A stretch of 64,000 bases of DNA from Rhodopirellula sp. P2 (GCF_028768465.1 NZ_CP118225.1:372001-436000), one strand, 5' to 3'. Counted from the stretch's first letter, positions 37,414 through 46,942 are shown. Notes: a model not told the origin generated them from the sequence alone. Made by a program: numbers and translations.

Positions 37414-38555
37414 CAGAGTTTCTCCCAATCGATGACTTCGCTTTCGTTCATGCTGGACATCTCCGCCCACAGAAACAGATCCACAAATTCAGTGACAAAG
37501 CGAACCGAACCGTCGCCAAACGCAACCATGCCTCCGCCCGGATGCTCGGACACCATTTGCCCCACGTGGTACGTCGGAAAGTTCACCGGGTGAATGATCG
37601 GATACCCAGTGATATCCAGCTCTCCGCCGGAAGGCCCGGCATGGACCAACGTGAGTGTCGCCGCGGCATCGGGTCCGTTTTCAGGTGATTCATAACGAGG
37701 ATGTGTGAACGCCCCCGGGACAACCCCCACCCAAGTCTTGTCGCTCAGCGATGAGGTGTGCTCCCCAAAGAAGATCGTGTTGCTGGTCCCGTCCAACACA
37801 TCTCGAAATCGAGTTCTCGAGTTGCGGTAGAACGGACCATCGGCGACCCGGCCGGCGTCTCCGTCGATCACGATCGTCTTCGTTTCCGAAGTGTAAATGT
37901 TGGTGAAGACAATTCCTGTCGCGGCCGAACCACACTCGCCCCAGCAACTCTCTTGCCCGTGACTGGCGACGTAGTGACTGCGTCCCAGTTGGATTCCCCG
38001 ACCGTCAATTTGCAATGGATTGCCGACGTCGTCCTGCACATCAAACGCCACGTCACCTCCCGCAGCACTGGGACACAGGAAGGTGGGAACCCTCGATCCG
38101 ATGGCGTCCCCGTTGGCCAGCGACCAGATCGGTTCGTCCAATCGCAACTGACCTGACAAAGCCGTGGCTTCCAGGAATGGCAGCAACCCCGCCCCCCAGC
38201 CCCAACCGGGCCCCGCGTCCCAAGTCACCGGATCCATCGCAACCGAAGCGGGAGCCACCCCAGAACGGGTTGGAAACGAAACGTAGCCGGCCGGAAATCG
38301 CTGATACGCGGAATGGTAGTTTTGGGCGGCCAAACCAACCTGACGAAGGTGGTTGCTGCACGACATCCGCCGCGCCGCTTCCCGAGCGGCTTGAACAGCC
38401 GGCAGCAACAACCCCACCAACACGCCAATGATGGCGATCACAACCAACAGTTCCACCAGCGTGAATCCCGACTCCCATCGCAGCGTTCGATCAATCCCCC
38501 GCCCGCGAGCGTCACGACGATTCACTGAATTCCATCTCGACGAAACCTGTCTCAT
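37413..38555 (-). CDS. DUF1559 pseudopilin-like protein
   Basis: A 380-residue protein with a type IV prepilin/pseudopilin N-terminus: ESGFTLVELLVVIAIIGVLVGLLLP, where the G-F pair is the prepilin peptidase site. The following VQAAREAARRMSCSNHLRQVGLAAQNYHS is the defining start of DUF1559, a family hugely expanded in planctomycetes. The C-terminus has MVAFGDGSVRFV, also typical (H-x9-DG-like motif). It is thought to be exported and assembled into a secretion- or pilus-like structure. The start MRQVSSRW was chosen; an upstream extension is not needed. Two DtxR-like palindromes lie upstream. Confidence 0.93.
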   Translation of the reverse strand: MRQVSSRWNSVNRRDARGRGIDRTLRWESGFTLVELLVVIAIIGVLVGLLLPAVQAAREAARRMSCSNHLRQVGLAAQNYHSAYQRFPAGYVSFPTRSGVAPASVAMDPVTWDAGPGWGWGAGLLPFLEATALSGQLRLDEPIWSLANGDAIGSRVPTFLCPSAAGGDVAFDVQDDVGNPLQIDGRGIQLGRSHYVASHGQESCWGECGSAATGIVFTNIYTSETKTIVIDGDAGRVADGPFYRNSRTRFRDVLDGTSNTIFFGEHTSSLSDKTWVGVVPGAFTHPRYESPENGPDAAATLTLVHAGPSGGELDITGYPIIHPVNFPTYHVGQMVSEHPGGGMVAFGDGSVRFVTEFVDLFLWAEMSSMNESEVIDWEKL

Positions 38556-38577
38556 CCATTCTCTCCCATACCAAAAC

Positions 38578-38592
38578 TTAGCTCGCACTAAC
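38578..38592. promoter_or_regulatory. Candidate DtxR/MntR-type operator near DUF1559 start
   Basis: TTAGCTCGCACTAAC lies 22 bp upstream of the DUF1559 ATG. It is a one-mismatch version of the TTAGC-N4-GCTAA palindrome seen at 38677-38692, and resembles the TTAG/CTAA arms of DtxR-family operators. Assignment to the adjacent MntR-like protein is inferred. Confidence 0.45.
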
Positions 38593-38676
38593 TTCAGGGC
38601 CAAAAAATGAGCGAAGAAGCTTTGGTGCCGAGCAATTCCGTTTCCGGCCCAATGCTCTTTCAACCTGCCTCCTCGA

Positions 38677-38692
38677 GTTAGCTCGTGCTAAC
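38677..38692. promoter_or_regulatory. Candidate DtxR/MntR-type operator upstream of the mntR-like gene
   Basis: A perfect inverted repeat, GTTAGC-TCGT-GCTAAC, sits 71 bp upstream of the regulator start in the divergent region. The arms match those expected for a DtxR-family dimer. Shared with the near-copy at 38578, it suggests autoregulation plus control of the DUF1559 operon. Confidence 0.5.
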
Positions 38693-38763
38693 ATTCTTAG
38701 CAGAGGCTATCACCAGGCGATTGCTAGAGCAAGTGGGTTTCTGGGCCAGCTTCCGATGCTAGA

Positions 38764-39228
38764 ATGCGGCCGAACTCCCCTCCATTGCAGCTGCACGGTC
38801 TCAAGAGGCCCAATTTGCCTTCTCAATCGCATCAACGCACCCGCTCCGATCACGCCAGCGAAGTGGCGGAAGATTATGTCGAAGCCATCGCGGAAGCCAT
38901 TTCAAACAATGGAATCTGCCGAGCCGTCGATTTGGTGCGTCACTTCGATGTCACGCACGCGACGGTCAACAACACGATCAGCCGGCTGCAACGAGATGGG
39001 CTGGTCATGACCGAACCCTATCAACCCATCACGCTGACCCCACAGGGCAAGCGAATGGCAACCAGGGCTCGCAACCGGCATGAAGTTGTTCGATCGTTTC
39101 TGCTGCGACTCGGTGTCAGCGAGACGACCGCGACGGTGGACAGCGAAGGGATGGAACACCACGTCAGCGACGAAACGCTCCGGGCGATGAAACGAATCCT
39201 CCAAGAAGGGCTTCCGGCGGCGAAATAA
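38764..39228 (+). CDS. mntR: MntR-like manganese-responsive transcriptional regulator (DtxR family)
   Basis: A 154-residue winged-helix protein. The layout matches MntR: EVAEDYVEAIAEAI, then the helix-turn-helix RAVDLVRHFDVTHATVNNTISRL, QRDGLVMTEPYQPITLTPQGK (wing), RHEVVRSFLLRLGVSE and DSEGMEHHVSDETL, which holds the metal-binding Glu and His residues. It lacks the SH3-like C-terminus of DtxR/IdeR, like MntR. The ATG at 38764 gives a normal length. No mntH or other manganese transporter is adjacent; the divergent neighbour is the DUF1559 pair. Confidence 0.88.
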   Translation: MRPNSPPLQLHGLKRPNLPSQSHQRTRSDHASEVAEDYVEAIAEAISNNGICRAVDLVRHFDVTHATVNNTISRLQRDGLVMTEPYQPITLTPQGKRMATRARNRHEVVRSFLLRLGVSETTATVDSEGMEHHVSDETLRAMKRILQEGLPAAK

Positions 39229-39249
39229 GCACGCCTTGCGACTCTGATC

Positions 39250-40524
39250 TCAGCTCGACGAACTCTTCTCTTCTGATTCCGGCAATGGCTTGTCCGGAGG
39301 CGAAACGACCACATCCGTGAGCAGCAACCCGGCGACGATCGAGACCGCGGTCAACATCATCGTCGCGGTCAATCGAATGCCACTGGGCAAGTCTTCTTGG
39401 ACCATGATTTGCGAGAACCCCGAGAAGCCCAAACTACCGGGAACCAGAAGCAACAACGCCGGCAGCAACATCACCGCCGTTGGAATCCCCAAGCGATTGG
39501 ACGCAAAGTGGCTGGTCACACTGGCCACAAAGGATGCAATCCCAACCGATGCAAAGGGCCCAAAGGTGGTTCCCGCCAAACGCAGCGCACCGTAACCCAC
39601 CAAGGTCGATGCGAGTAACCAAGGGATGTCGCGGTAACGCGTCCGAAACGTCACGGCAACGCACAACCCGATCGGTAGCAACACCAATGCCGAGGCCAAC
39701 AAGTCGGGTGAATGCAGGGGCAGCGAGGGCGGAATCGGCCGGAATGCTTTCACCAATCCATATCCCATCGAGACGCCAAACACGATCGTTAGCAGTGTGG
39801 TCATCGCACCGGCAAACCGAGCCGACCCCGATGCCAAGTTCTGCGTTGCCAATTCGTTGATGCTGATCGTCAGATGCAATCCTGGGACAAGCAAGATCAA
39901 AGCGGCCAAGGACGTGATCTCAAAGTTCCCCGGCCCAATGAAGGCCTGAATCCCGCATGCAATCGAACTGGCCACAAACCCCGCGACCACGTTGATCAAA
40001 TGGGCCTGATGGCGCAGATGATTCATCCACACCACCACGACACCAACGATCAAGCCAATCACGCCCGCTGCCATCGCAACGTCCCCATCCGCTCCCACCA
40101 AAACACTGATGCAAGCAGCGACTCCGCCTTGCGAGGCGATTTGAACCACCGGGCCGTAACCGTCCTGCAACTCGTTGATCAGGACCAATTGATCCCAGGC
40201 TTCTGTGACCCCCAGCTGGTCCTCCTGGATCGCACGTTGCAACTCAAACAGCGCGGCGTACCGCCCCAGATTGGTGTCGCTCGGATAAACACGCAGCAAC
40301 CGAGTCTCGCTGCCACCAAAGGTCACAAACAGGGCCGTTGGCGTCGAAAAGAAGCTCGCTTCATGCCCCAACGAGGCCGCCACTTGCTCCATTTCCAAGT
40401 CCAACTCGTACGCCGGTGAACCGCAGGCGTGCAGGCTCCTCGCCAGTTCCATGATGAGCTCGACGGAAGAAACTCGTGACAACGATTCAGACCTGAAATA
40501 TGTGACTGGCGACGGAGTCCCCAA
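39250..40524 (-). CDS. ThrE-like threonine/serine exporter family membrane protein
   Basis: A 424-residue polytopic membrane protein. The N-terminal soluble part (LIMELARSLHACGSPAYELDLEMEQVAASLG) is the ThrE start; then come about ten TM helices in two halves corresponding to ThrE (DUF1212) and ThrE_2 (DUF3815), here fused in one chain. ASQGGVAACISVLVG and ITSLAALILLVPGLHLTISINEL are recognisable. Export of threonine, serine or small metabolites is the family role. The start is uncertain: 40524 is a TTG; an ATG at 40452 would begin just before the conserved helix. Confidence 0.82.
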   Translation of the reverse strand: MGTPSPVTYFRSESLSRVSSVELIMELARSLHACGSPAYELDLEMEQVAASLGHEASFFSTPTALFVTFGGSETRLLRVYPSDTNLGRYAALFELQRAIQEDQLGVTEAWDQLVLINELQDGYGPVVQIASQGGVAACISVLVGADGDVAMAAGVIGLIVGVVVVWMNHLRHQAHLINVVAGFVASSIACGIQAFIGPGNFEITSLAALILLVPGLHLTISINELATQNLASGSARFAGAMTTLLTIVFGVSMGYGLVKAFRPIPPSLPLHSPDLLASALVLLPIGLCVAVTFRTRYRDIPWLLASTLVGYGALRLAGTTFGPFASVGIASFVASVTSHFASNRLGIPTAVMLLPALLLLVPGSLGFSGFSQIMVQEDLPSGIRLTATMMLTAVSIVAGLLLTDVVVSPPDKPLPESEEKSSSS

Positions 40525-40803
40525 AGAAGAAGGGGCCTTTCAAGCACGGCATTAAAACAGGCCATCGGCGGTCTGAATAGGATCGCGCTCGCGATCCAGT
40601 CTCGCCCGCCCCTCCAATCCCGCACGGGCCGCACATTCGATTCAACCGCCAAGGTCATTGCTCCCCCAGGCGAGGCAGCGTCTTTCTGATCGTTGAATTC
40701 TCATTCTCCAGGACTGCATCAGAATTCCGATGTAGCGTTTGACAGCTTTGAGCAATCAAGGCAACAACACTACTAATCCAACATTGCTCGCGGGGCACGT
40801 GAC

Positions 40804-41460
40804 ATGTTACATCGAAAAACCCACTCTGGATCCGTCCAGAGCGTGGACCTGCAAGCGGTCCATCCAACGACCAGAAAGATCCCGCCGTTCCTTTTTCGAG
40901 TCGCAGTTCTTTGGGGCTGCCTCCTGGCGGGTCTATTCTTCGCGTTGATTTCTTACGGCAACACTGCGGGTCCTTCCGAACCGCCGCCTGCCACCGGACC
41001 AGTTGAACATCCGACTGGCGTCTCGCGATCAACCAACTCTTCCGACTGGGAATTGGTGATGGCCGTTCATCCGAAATGCCCCTGCACGGTGGCATCGATC
41101 AATGAACTGCAACGCCTGCTCCGCCAGGTTGATAACCAACTGACCTGCCGATTCCTGGTCTACCATCCCACCGACACCCAAAGCGGTTGGACGGACGGGA
41201 AAATCACATCCCGTCTCGCTCGCCTCCCTCACGCTTCCGTTCAAGCTGATGAGGCAGGGAAGGCGGCGTTGGAACTGGGCATGAAGACGTCGGGCGCGGT
41301 GGTCGTTTTCGACCCGCATGGCAAACCCCGCTTTCATGGCGGAATCACCGCTTCCCGGAATCACGAAGGTGACAACCTTGGGGTGCGATCCATTTCCATG
41401 TTGCTTCGAGGCCAAACCCCGCCTCTCACTTCGACACCGGTTTTCGGTTGTCGGCTGTAG
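40804..41460 (+). CDS. Membrane-anchored thioredoxin-fold protein with CPC motif
   Basis: A 218-residue protein. A TM helix (VAVLWGCLLAGLFFALISY) near residues 33-52 anchors a soluble domain. HPKCPCTVASINELQRLL resembles a thioredoxin-like active site (CPC after a Trp/His-rich strand), and GAVVVFDPHGKPRFHGG resembles the cis-Pro and C-terminal strands of the fold. It ends in FGCRL. Redox activity is likely but not certain. It begins the operon with the histidine kinase (18 nt downstream) and response regulator, suggesting redox or disulfide input to that system. Confidence 0.7.
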   Translation: MLHRKTHSGSVQSVDLQAVHPTTRKIPPFLFRVAVLWGCLLAGLFFALISYGNTAGPSEPPPATGPVEHPTGVSRSTNSSDWELVMAVHPKCPCTVASINELQRLLRQVDNQLTCRFLVYHPTDTQSGWTDGKITSRLARLPHASVQADEAGKAALELGMKTSGAVVVFDPHGKPRFHGGITASRNHEGDNLGVRSISMLLRGQTPPLTSTPVFGCRL

Positions 41461-41478
41461 TCCTCGAGCCGGATAGTC

Positions 41479-43788
41479 ATGTCAGAAAACGAACTCGAAA
41501 CGGCCCCTCTTCAAAAGAGTGCGCAAGTCCTCTTTGCGGAGCATTTGCAATCACGCCAAATCAATGCGGACCGCGCATTGGCTGTGGTTCTCGCTCTGCA
41601 ATGGGCATTTGCAATAGGCTGCGCCGTTTGGATTTCACCGTACACCTGGATTGGCTCCCAACAACTCGTCCATGTGCATGTTTGGAGTTCCATCGTCGGC
41701 GGCGGACTGCTCACCGTCTTCCCGATGTTTCTCGCCATCTATTTCCCTGGCCAGCGGATGACGCGGATGATCATGGCCATCGCGCAAATGCAATTCTCTG
41801 CTTTGCTGATCCACTTGATGGGTGGCCGGATCGAGTCCCATTTTCATATTTTTGGTTCGCTCGCCTTCCTGGCGTTTTACAAAGATCCCTGGGTGTTCCT
41901 GCCGGCAGTTTCCGTGATCAGCCTGGACCATCTGGTCCGCAGCCTGTTCTGGCCGGAGTCCGTGTTTGGAGTTTTCTCGCCATCGCCACTTCGTGCTTTG
42001 GAACACGCCGGCTGGATCCTCTTTGAGACGACCTTCCTGATCTTGGGTGTCCGTCAAAACAGACGTTCCCTCTGGGAACTGGCCAAACTTCAGTCCTCGC
42101 TCACTCAACAACGTGACTTGTTGGAAGAACGCGTTCGCAGTCGAACGTCCGAGATCGAACAACAGCGCCACATTCAGGACACCATCCTGCAGCGTATTCC
42201 CGCCGCCGTCTTCTGGCGTGATATCAATGGAACCTTCTTGGGTTGCAACGAAATATTCAGCGAGTTCGTTGGGCTGAAGTCGCCCCAAGACATCATTGGC
42301 AAACGAATGAATGACATCATTCCTTCGAACGACCAAACGCACAACCGATTGTCCAGCTTCTGCGATTCGCCCGATGAGAATGTGGAACTTGTCAACATCG
42401 AAGAGACGCTGCAAAACTATGCCGGCGAATCCAGAACGGTTCTTGCGGGCGCCACCTCGCTTCACGACCATCAAAACAATTGCTTTGGAACGCTAGGCAG
42501 TTTCCTCGACGTCACCGACCTCAAGCATGCCGAATCACGTGGCAAATCGCTTGCCAATTTGATTCAAGAGTCGCCCAACGAGCTCTACATCTTCGATGCG
42601 GAGACGTTGCGTCTGGTGGAAGCCAACCGCGGATTCCTACGGAGCGTCGGCCTGGAACGAGACGAACTGCCCGGTTGCTCCCCACAGGACTTCCTTCAAG
42701 GCATCTCGAATCATGAACTGCGTCAACGGATCACCGTTGCCATGGCAGATCCATCCGGCCGCTGCGCTTTCAACTCGGCTCACGTGCGGAAGGACGGCAC
42801 CGCGTTCCCAGTTCACGTGGACATTCACCGGTCAACGTTTGAAACTCGGCCGGTGTTCGTTGCCTTCGCGACAGACCTGAGTGACACGCAGGCCATGGAA
42901 CGTCAGCTGGCCCAAGCACAGAAACTGGAATCCATGGGGCAACTCGCCGCTGGGATCGCTCACGAAATCAACACCCCCATGCAATGCGTCAGCGGGAATG
43001 TTGAATTCCTGACCATGAGCTATGAGCGTCTCTTCCAGTTCACCGACGGATTGTTCGAATTGCTCAAAAACCCTTCGTTGAATGCGACCGATGCTCAATC
43101 ACAACTCAAATCCTTGACCAAGCAGCATCGCTACGATGTGTTGCGAGAACAGACGCCGGACGCCATCGAAGAAGCATCACAAGCGGTGATGCGTGTGATC
43201 GAAATTGTCCGGGCGATGAAATCGATGTCGCACCCAGGTCGCCAAGAGATGAACGACACCGATGTGAACACCCTGATTCAGCAAGCGACCATCATCAGCC
43301 GCAACCGATACAAATATGTCGCTGAATTGGAACTGGATCTGTCACACGACCTGCCTTCAATCCCTGCCTTCGGGGCAGAACTCAGCCAAGTCTTTATCAA
43401 CCTGATCGTCAACGCCGCGGACGCCATCGCGGAACGCAAGGCAAAGGAACCGGACCTCGAAGGCAAGATCCGAGTCACCACTGTGCATCATGACAACCAG
43501 GTCGAAATTCGCGTGAGCGATAACGGAACCGGTATGTCGGCCGACGTCCGTTCCAAAGTTTTCAACCAATTCTTCACCACCAAAGAGGTGGGCAAAGGCA
43601 CCGGGATGGGACTCTCGCTGACTTACAACATTGTCTCATCGAAACACAATGGCACAGTTTGTGTGGAATCCGAACTCAACGTCGGCAGCAGCTTCATCGT
43701 GACGCTGCCAATGGACTCCAGCCAGTCAACCACTGAAGACTTCAATGCAGAACGACCGGACACTTGTCGTGTTCCGGCTCTGACCTAA
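41479..43788 (+). CDS. Membrane sensor histidine kinase with PAS domains
   Basis: A 769-residue sensor. The N-terminus has about six TM helices, including a His-rich motif (VHVHVWSS, ESHFHIFGSLAFLAFY) seen in some membrane input modules, followed by a coiled coil (RDLLEERVRSRTSEIEQQ). Two PAS-like domains follow, around residues 235-350 (IPAAVFWRDINGTFLGCN) and 355-470 (SPNELYIFDAETLRLVEAN). The kinase core has the H box AAGIAHEINTPM (His495), N box INLIVNAADAI, G1 DNGTGM, F box FNQFFTTK and G2 GTGMGLSL. It lies 48 nt upstream of its likely response regulator. Confidence 0.92.
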   Translation: MSENELETAPLQKSAQVLFAEHLQSRQINADRALAVVLALQWAFAIGCAVWISPYTWIGSQQLVHVHVWSSIVGGGLLTVFPMFLAIYFPGQRMTRMIMAIAQMQFSALLIHLMGGRIESHFHIFGSLAFLAFYKDPWVFLPAVSVISLDHLVRSLFWPESVFGVFSPSPLRALEHAGWILFETTFLILGVRQNRRSLWELAKLQSSLTQQRDLLEERVRSRTSEIEQQRHIQDTILQRIPAAVFWRDINGTFLGCNEIFSEFVGLKSPQDIIGKRMNDIIPSNDQTHNRLSSFCDSPDENVELVNIEETLQNYAGESRTVLAGATSLHDHQNNCFGTLGSFLDVTDLKHAESRGKSLANLIQESPNELYIFDAETLRLVEANRGFLRSVGLERDELPGCSPQDFLQGISNHELRQRITVAMADPSGRCAFNSAHVRKDGTAFPVHVDIHRSTFETRPVFVAFATDLSDTQAMERQLAQAQKLESMGQLAAGIAHEINTPMQCVSGNVEFLTMSYERLFQFTDGLFELLKNPSLNATDAQSQLKSLTKQHRYDVLREQTPDAIEEASQAVMRVIEIVRAMKSMSHPGRQEMNDTDVNTLIQQATIISRNRYKYVAELELDLSHDLPSIPAFGAELSQVFINLIVNAADAIAERKAKEPDLEGKIRVTTVHHDNQVEIRVSDNGTGMSADVRSKVFNQFFTTKEVGKGTGMGLSLTYNIVSSKHNGTVCVESELNVGSSFIVTLPMDSSQSTTEDFNAERPDTCRVPALT

Positions 43789-43836
43789 TCTCCCTGACAA
43801 CCATCCAAACACCTGATCCATCCGGCGAACAACCCA

Positions 43837-44973
43837 ATGAATGAACGAATCCTACTCGTCGACGACGACTACAGCTTGCTGAACACGCTCAAGCGGAACC
43901 TCTCCTTTGACTTCGAGGTCACCACCTGCGAATCCGGCCAAGAGGCTTTGGCCTGCATCAAGAACTCGGAAACGTTCTCCGTTGTCATGGTCGACATGCG
44001 GATGCCAGGAATGGAAGGCATTGAAGTCATCCAAAAGGCGCGTGAGATCTCGCCCAACAGTGTGTACCTGATGCTCACTGGCAACCAGGACCTCACCACC
44101 GCGATGGACGCGGTCAACGATGGGCAAGTCTTTCGGTTCCTGAACAAACCTTGCCAGATGAGCGACATCAAAGCGGCCATCAATGCCGGGATCAAACAAC
44201 ATGACTTGATCACGAGCAAAGAAGAACTGCTCAAAAAGACTTTCTCAGGTGCGATCAGTGTCCTGGTGGAAATCATTGAATACGTTGACGATCCATTGGT
44301 CGACACCGACGACATCCTCCAATCAGCGAAAGAGATGCTCGCTGAATGCAACGCCGACACTGACTGGCGTGTGCCGTTGACCTCTCGCTTGATGGTCGTA
44401 GGCATTCCACTGCTGAATCTCGACCAACGAGAAACATTGGCCAAGGCTTCCATCACATCGGACGAACATCGCAAGATCGTCAAAGAAGTCTTCTCCATTT
44501 CCAGCCAATTGATCAAACAAATCCCTCGCTTGGAACCGATCGCTGACCTGCTGGATCGAATGGGGAGCTCCGACATCACGACCAAGCAGTGCACCAACGA
44601 CGACGACAAAATTGCTCAGTCGATCTTACTCAGCTACTACCAAAGCATGCTGAAACGTCGGGGCGAAACCGGTGATGTCGCCTTGTCGGAGATCGAAGAT
44701 CGATTCCCGGACCTCGATCAAAATTTCAGTGACCATGTTCGTCAGGCAACCGATGCACAACCCAAACCGACGATCGAAAGCATTTCGACATCCGAACTGT
44801 TGACCGGAATGATGGTCGCAGAAGACGTTCGAATGCCAAACGGTCTGCTGCTCATCGCATCCGGACGCAAGCTGTCGCCGCCGATGGTCACGCGTCTCCG
44901 CAATCTGATCGGCCTGGAAACTGTCGCGGTCGAAATCCCAGCCAAACGATCGCCTGAACTGGCCTCGATCTAG
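43837..44973 (+). CDS. Response regulator with degenerate HD-type output domain
   Basis: A 378-residue protein. The receiver domain has Asp7/Asp8-like acidic residues (ILLVDDDYSLL), phosphoacceptor Asp53 (VVMVDMRMPG), Thr in MLTGN and Lys in NKPCQ. From about residue 150 the order of helices resembles HD/HDOD regulators (WRVPLTSRLMVVGIPLLNLDQRE, ISSQLIKQIPRLEPIADLLDRM), but the His-Asp metal ligands and GYP motif are missing. A terminal segment, SELLTGMMVAEDVRMPNGLLLIASGRKLS, is typical of these regulators. It likely acts through protein interaction rather than c-di-GMP hydrolysis. Confidence 0.88.
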   Translation: MNERILLVDDDYSLLNTLKRNLSFDFEVTTCESGQEALACIKNSETFSVVMVDMRMPGMEGIEVIQKAREISPNSVYLMLTGNQDLTTAMDAVNDGQVFRFLNKPCQMSDIKAAINAGIKQHDLITSKEELLKKTFSGAISVLVEIIEYVDDPLVDTDDILQSAKEMLAECNADTDWRVPLTSRLMVVGIPLLNLDQRETLAKASITSDEHRKIVKEVFSISSQLIKQIPRLEPIADLLDRMGSSDITTKQCTNDDDKIAQSILLSYYQSMLKRRGETGDVALSEIEDRFPDLDQNFSDHVRQATDAQPKPTIESISTSELLTGMMVAEDVRMPNGLLLIASGRKLSPPMVTRLRNLIGLETVAVEIPAKRSPELASI

Positions 44974-45088
44974 AGCAAGTGAACCCCAATCTCTCACGCC
45001 CGAATCTTTCGACGTCTGTCCCGTCGTGAACAGGTGCGTTTGATCGCTTCACTGGACCAGCACCACGCTCCCCATTGGCTTGCAACCT

Positions 45089-46942
45089 TCACCGCGTGAT
45101 CTCGTGCATCCGGTCGACCTCCATCGGCCCCAACTCAACCTTCTCGCCATCGGGCCACCGCACCGTCACGTTCTGAACAGCCGCATGCTGTCCCAGCCCA
45201 AACGTCAACGGCAACTCCACCTGAGTGAGATAGCTTCGCGTCGGCATCACCTGTTTGGCCAGCACTTCGTCGCCAACCGTGACTTCCACCCAAGCCCCGA
45301 TCGCATCGCGGTTGCACTTCTCCCCGTCGCCCACCAATTTCAGTCGCAACCAATGATGCCCGGTTGCTTGATCGTTGCGCAACAACCGTGGTGAGCGTCC
45401 CACCGACGTGATCAGCAGGTCCAAGTCGCCATCCAAATCGATGTCGGCATACGATGCTCCGCGACCAACCATCGGCACCACAAAGTCGTTGCCCAGCTGC
45501 TCCGCACCAACGGGAAGAAACTCGGTCTCATACTCGGGTCCCGCGTTCCAAAACATCTGCGGTGGCTGTTCGTAGTGCTGGCTTGGCTGCACCCGATTGA
45601 TGTCTTCTTCCAAGTGCCCGTTGGCACAAAACAGATCCAAGCGACCGTCCAAGTCATAGTCGACGTAGGCCAAACCAAACGTCAGCAACAGGCGAGTGCT
45701 GGGCCCGAGGCCGGTCGAGACCGCTTCGTCGTAGAACTGCATTCGCCCCGCTTTGGTCACATACAGCGCCGTCATTTCATTGGAAAAGTTCCCAATCGCA
45801 ACCGCCATGCTGGATCGCTCGCGAAAAGATGTCACATCAATCCCCATCGCCCCGCGAGCGTTGCCGGTGGAATCAAATGCAATCCCACAAATCGCGCCCA
45901 TCTCAGCAAACTTTCCATCACCACGGTTTCGAAGCAAACAGTTCTGAACCGTGTCGTTGGCAATCACCACATCCATGTAGCCGTCTTGGTCAAAATCACA
46001 AAGTGCCAACCCCAGCGACTTCGACTGTGGCACATCGGTGGAAACATTTCGAATCTGAATGCCAGCCGCTTCGGAAACGTCCGTGAACTTGCCGTCCCCT
46101 TCGTTGCGATACAGGTAAGAGAACGTGCCTTCGAAGTTTTGCGGTCGCCCATATGCCCGTCCGCCACCGACGAGCTGAAACCCCTGTGACTCATCGTATT
46201 CGCGACTCCAAACGACGTAGTTGCACACAAACAGATCCAGGTCGCCGTCGTTGTCATAGTCAAACCAGCCTGAACTGGTGCTCCAGCGATCTTCCGCGCC
46301 GCTGACCCCCGCGGACTCGCTGATGTCTTCGAATTCCCCCGCTCCCAGATTCCGGAACAAGCGATTCTTCCCGACCGCCGAAATGAACACATCCACCAAC
46401 CCGTCTTGGTCGAAGTCGCCAACAGCAACCCCCATCCCATACATCTCGACATCCAATCCGGATCCCTTCGTCACATCCACAAAGGTGCCACCTTCGTTTC
46501 GGTACAGTCCCGATGTATTCCCCCGACCACTCGGTTCATCCCAGGGCCAATCCATCGAGTTGATCAACAACAGGTCCTGATCCCCGTCGTTGTCAAAATC
46601 GAGGAACGCGCACCCTCCACCCATTGTTTCAGGTAGCAATTTGTCTCCAGTTGCGCCGTTGTTGTGCACGAACGAGATGCCCGCCTCTTCGGTGATGTCC
46701 TTGAACGGGGTCTTCGGAAGCACCACCTGGGGTTGCTCTCGAATGCCAACGCTCGCCAACTGAGATTCGCGCACTGGTGGCGCCGGCTTGGGACGCGTCA
46801 GCAGATAAGCCGCGATGCCACCAATCAGCACGATTGCCACCAGTGCGATCAACGATCCCCGCATCGCGCGACCGATGTCGGCTTCGTCACGCAAATCACT
46901 TTCATCCACTTCGTTTGACTGCGGATCACTCGACATCATCAT
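45089..46942 (-). CDS. CRTAC1/UnbV-type FG-GAP repeat protein
   Basis: A 617-residue membrane-anchored extracytoplasmic protein. The N-terminal TM helix (GSLIALVAIVLIGGIAAYLL) is followed by seven or so FG-GAP-like repeats with calcium-binding loops (DFDNDGDQDLLLINS, DFDQDGLVDVFISA, DYDNDGDLDLFVCN, DIDLDGDLDLLITS), forming a beta-propeller. The C-terminus (GHHWLRLKLVGDGEK, VTVRWPDGEKVELGPM) is the ASPIC/UnbV domain. These proteins are common in planctomycetes next to TPR or cytochrome genes; function is unknown. It overlaps the multihaem cytochrome gene by 17 nt. Confidence 0.9.
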   Translation of the reverse strand: MMMSSDPQSNEVDESDLRDEADIGRAMRGSLIALVAIVLIGGIAAYLLTRPKPAPPVRESQLASVGIREQPQVVLPKTPFKDITEEAGISFVHNNGATGDKLLPETMGGGCAFLDFDNDGDQDLLLINSMDWPWDEPSGRGNTSGLYRNEGGTFVDVTKGSGLDVEMYGMGVAVGDFDQDGLVDVFISAVGKNRLFRNLGAGEFEDISESAGVSGAEDRWSTSSGWFDYDNDGDLDLFVCNYVVWSREYDESQGFQLVGGGRAYGRPQNFEGTFSYLYRNEGDGKFTDVSEAAGIQIRNVSTDVPQSKSLGLALCDFDQDGYMDVVIANDTVQNCLLRNRGDGKFAEMGAICGIAFDSTGNARGAMGIDVTSFRERSSMAVAIGNFSNEMTALYVTKAGRMQFYDEAVSTGLGPSTRLLLTFGLAYVDYDLDGRLDLFCANGHLEEDINRVQPSQHYEQPPQMFWNAGPEYETEFLPVGAEQLGNDFVVPMVGRGASYADIDLDGDLDLLITSVGRSPRLLRNDQATGHHWLRLKLVGDGEKCNRDAIGAWVEVTVGDEVLAKQVMPTRSYLTQVELPLTFGLGQHAAVQNVTVRWPDGEKVELGPMEVDRMHEITR

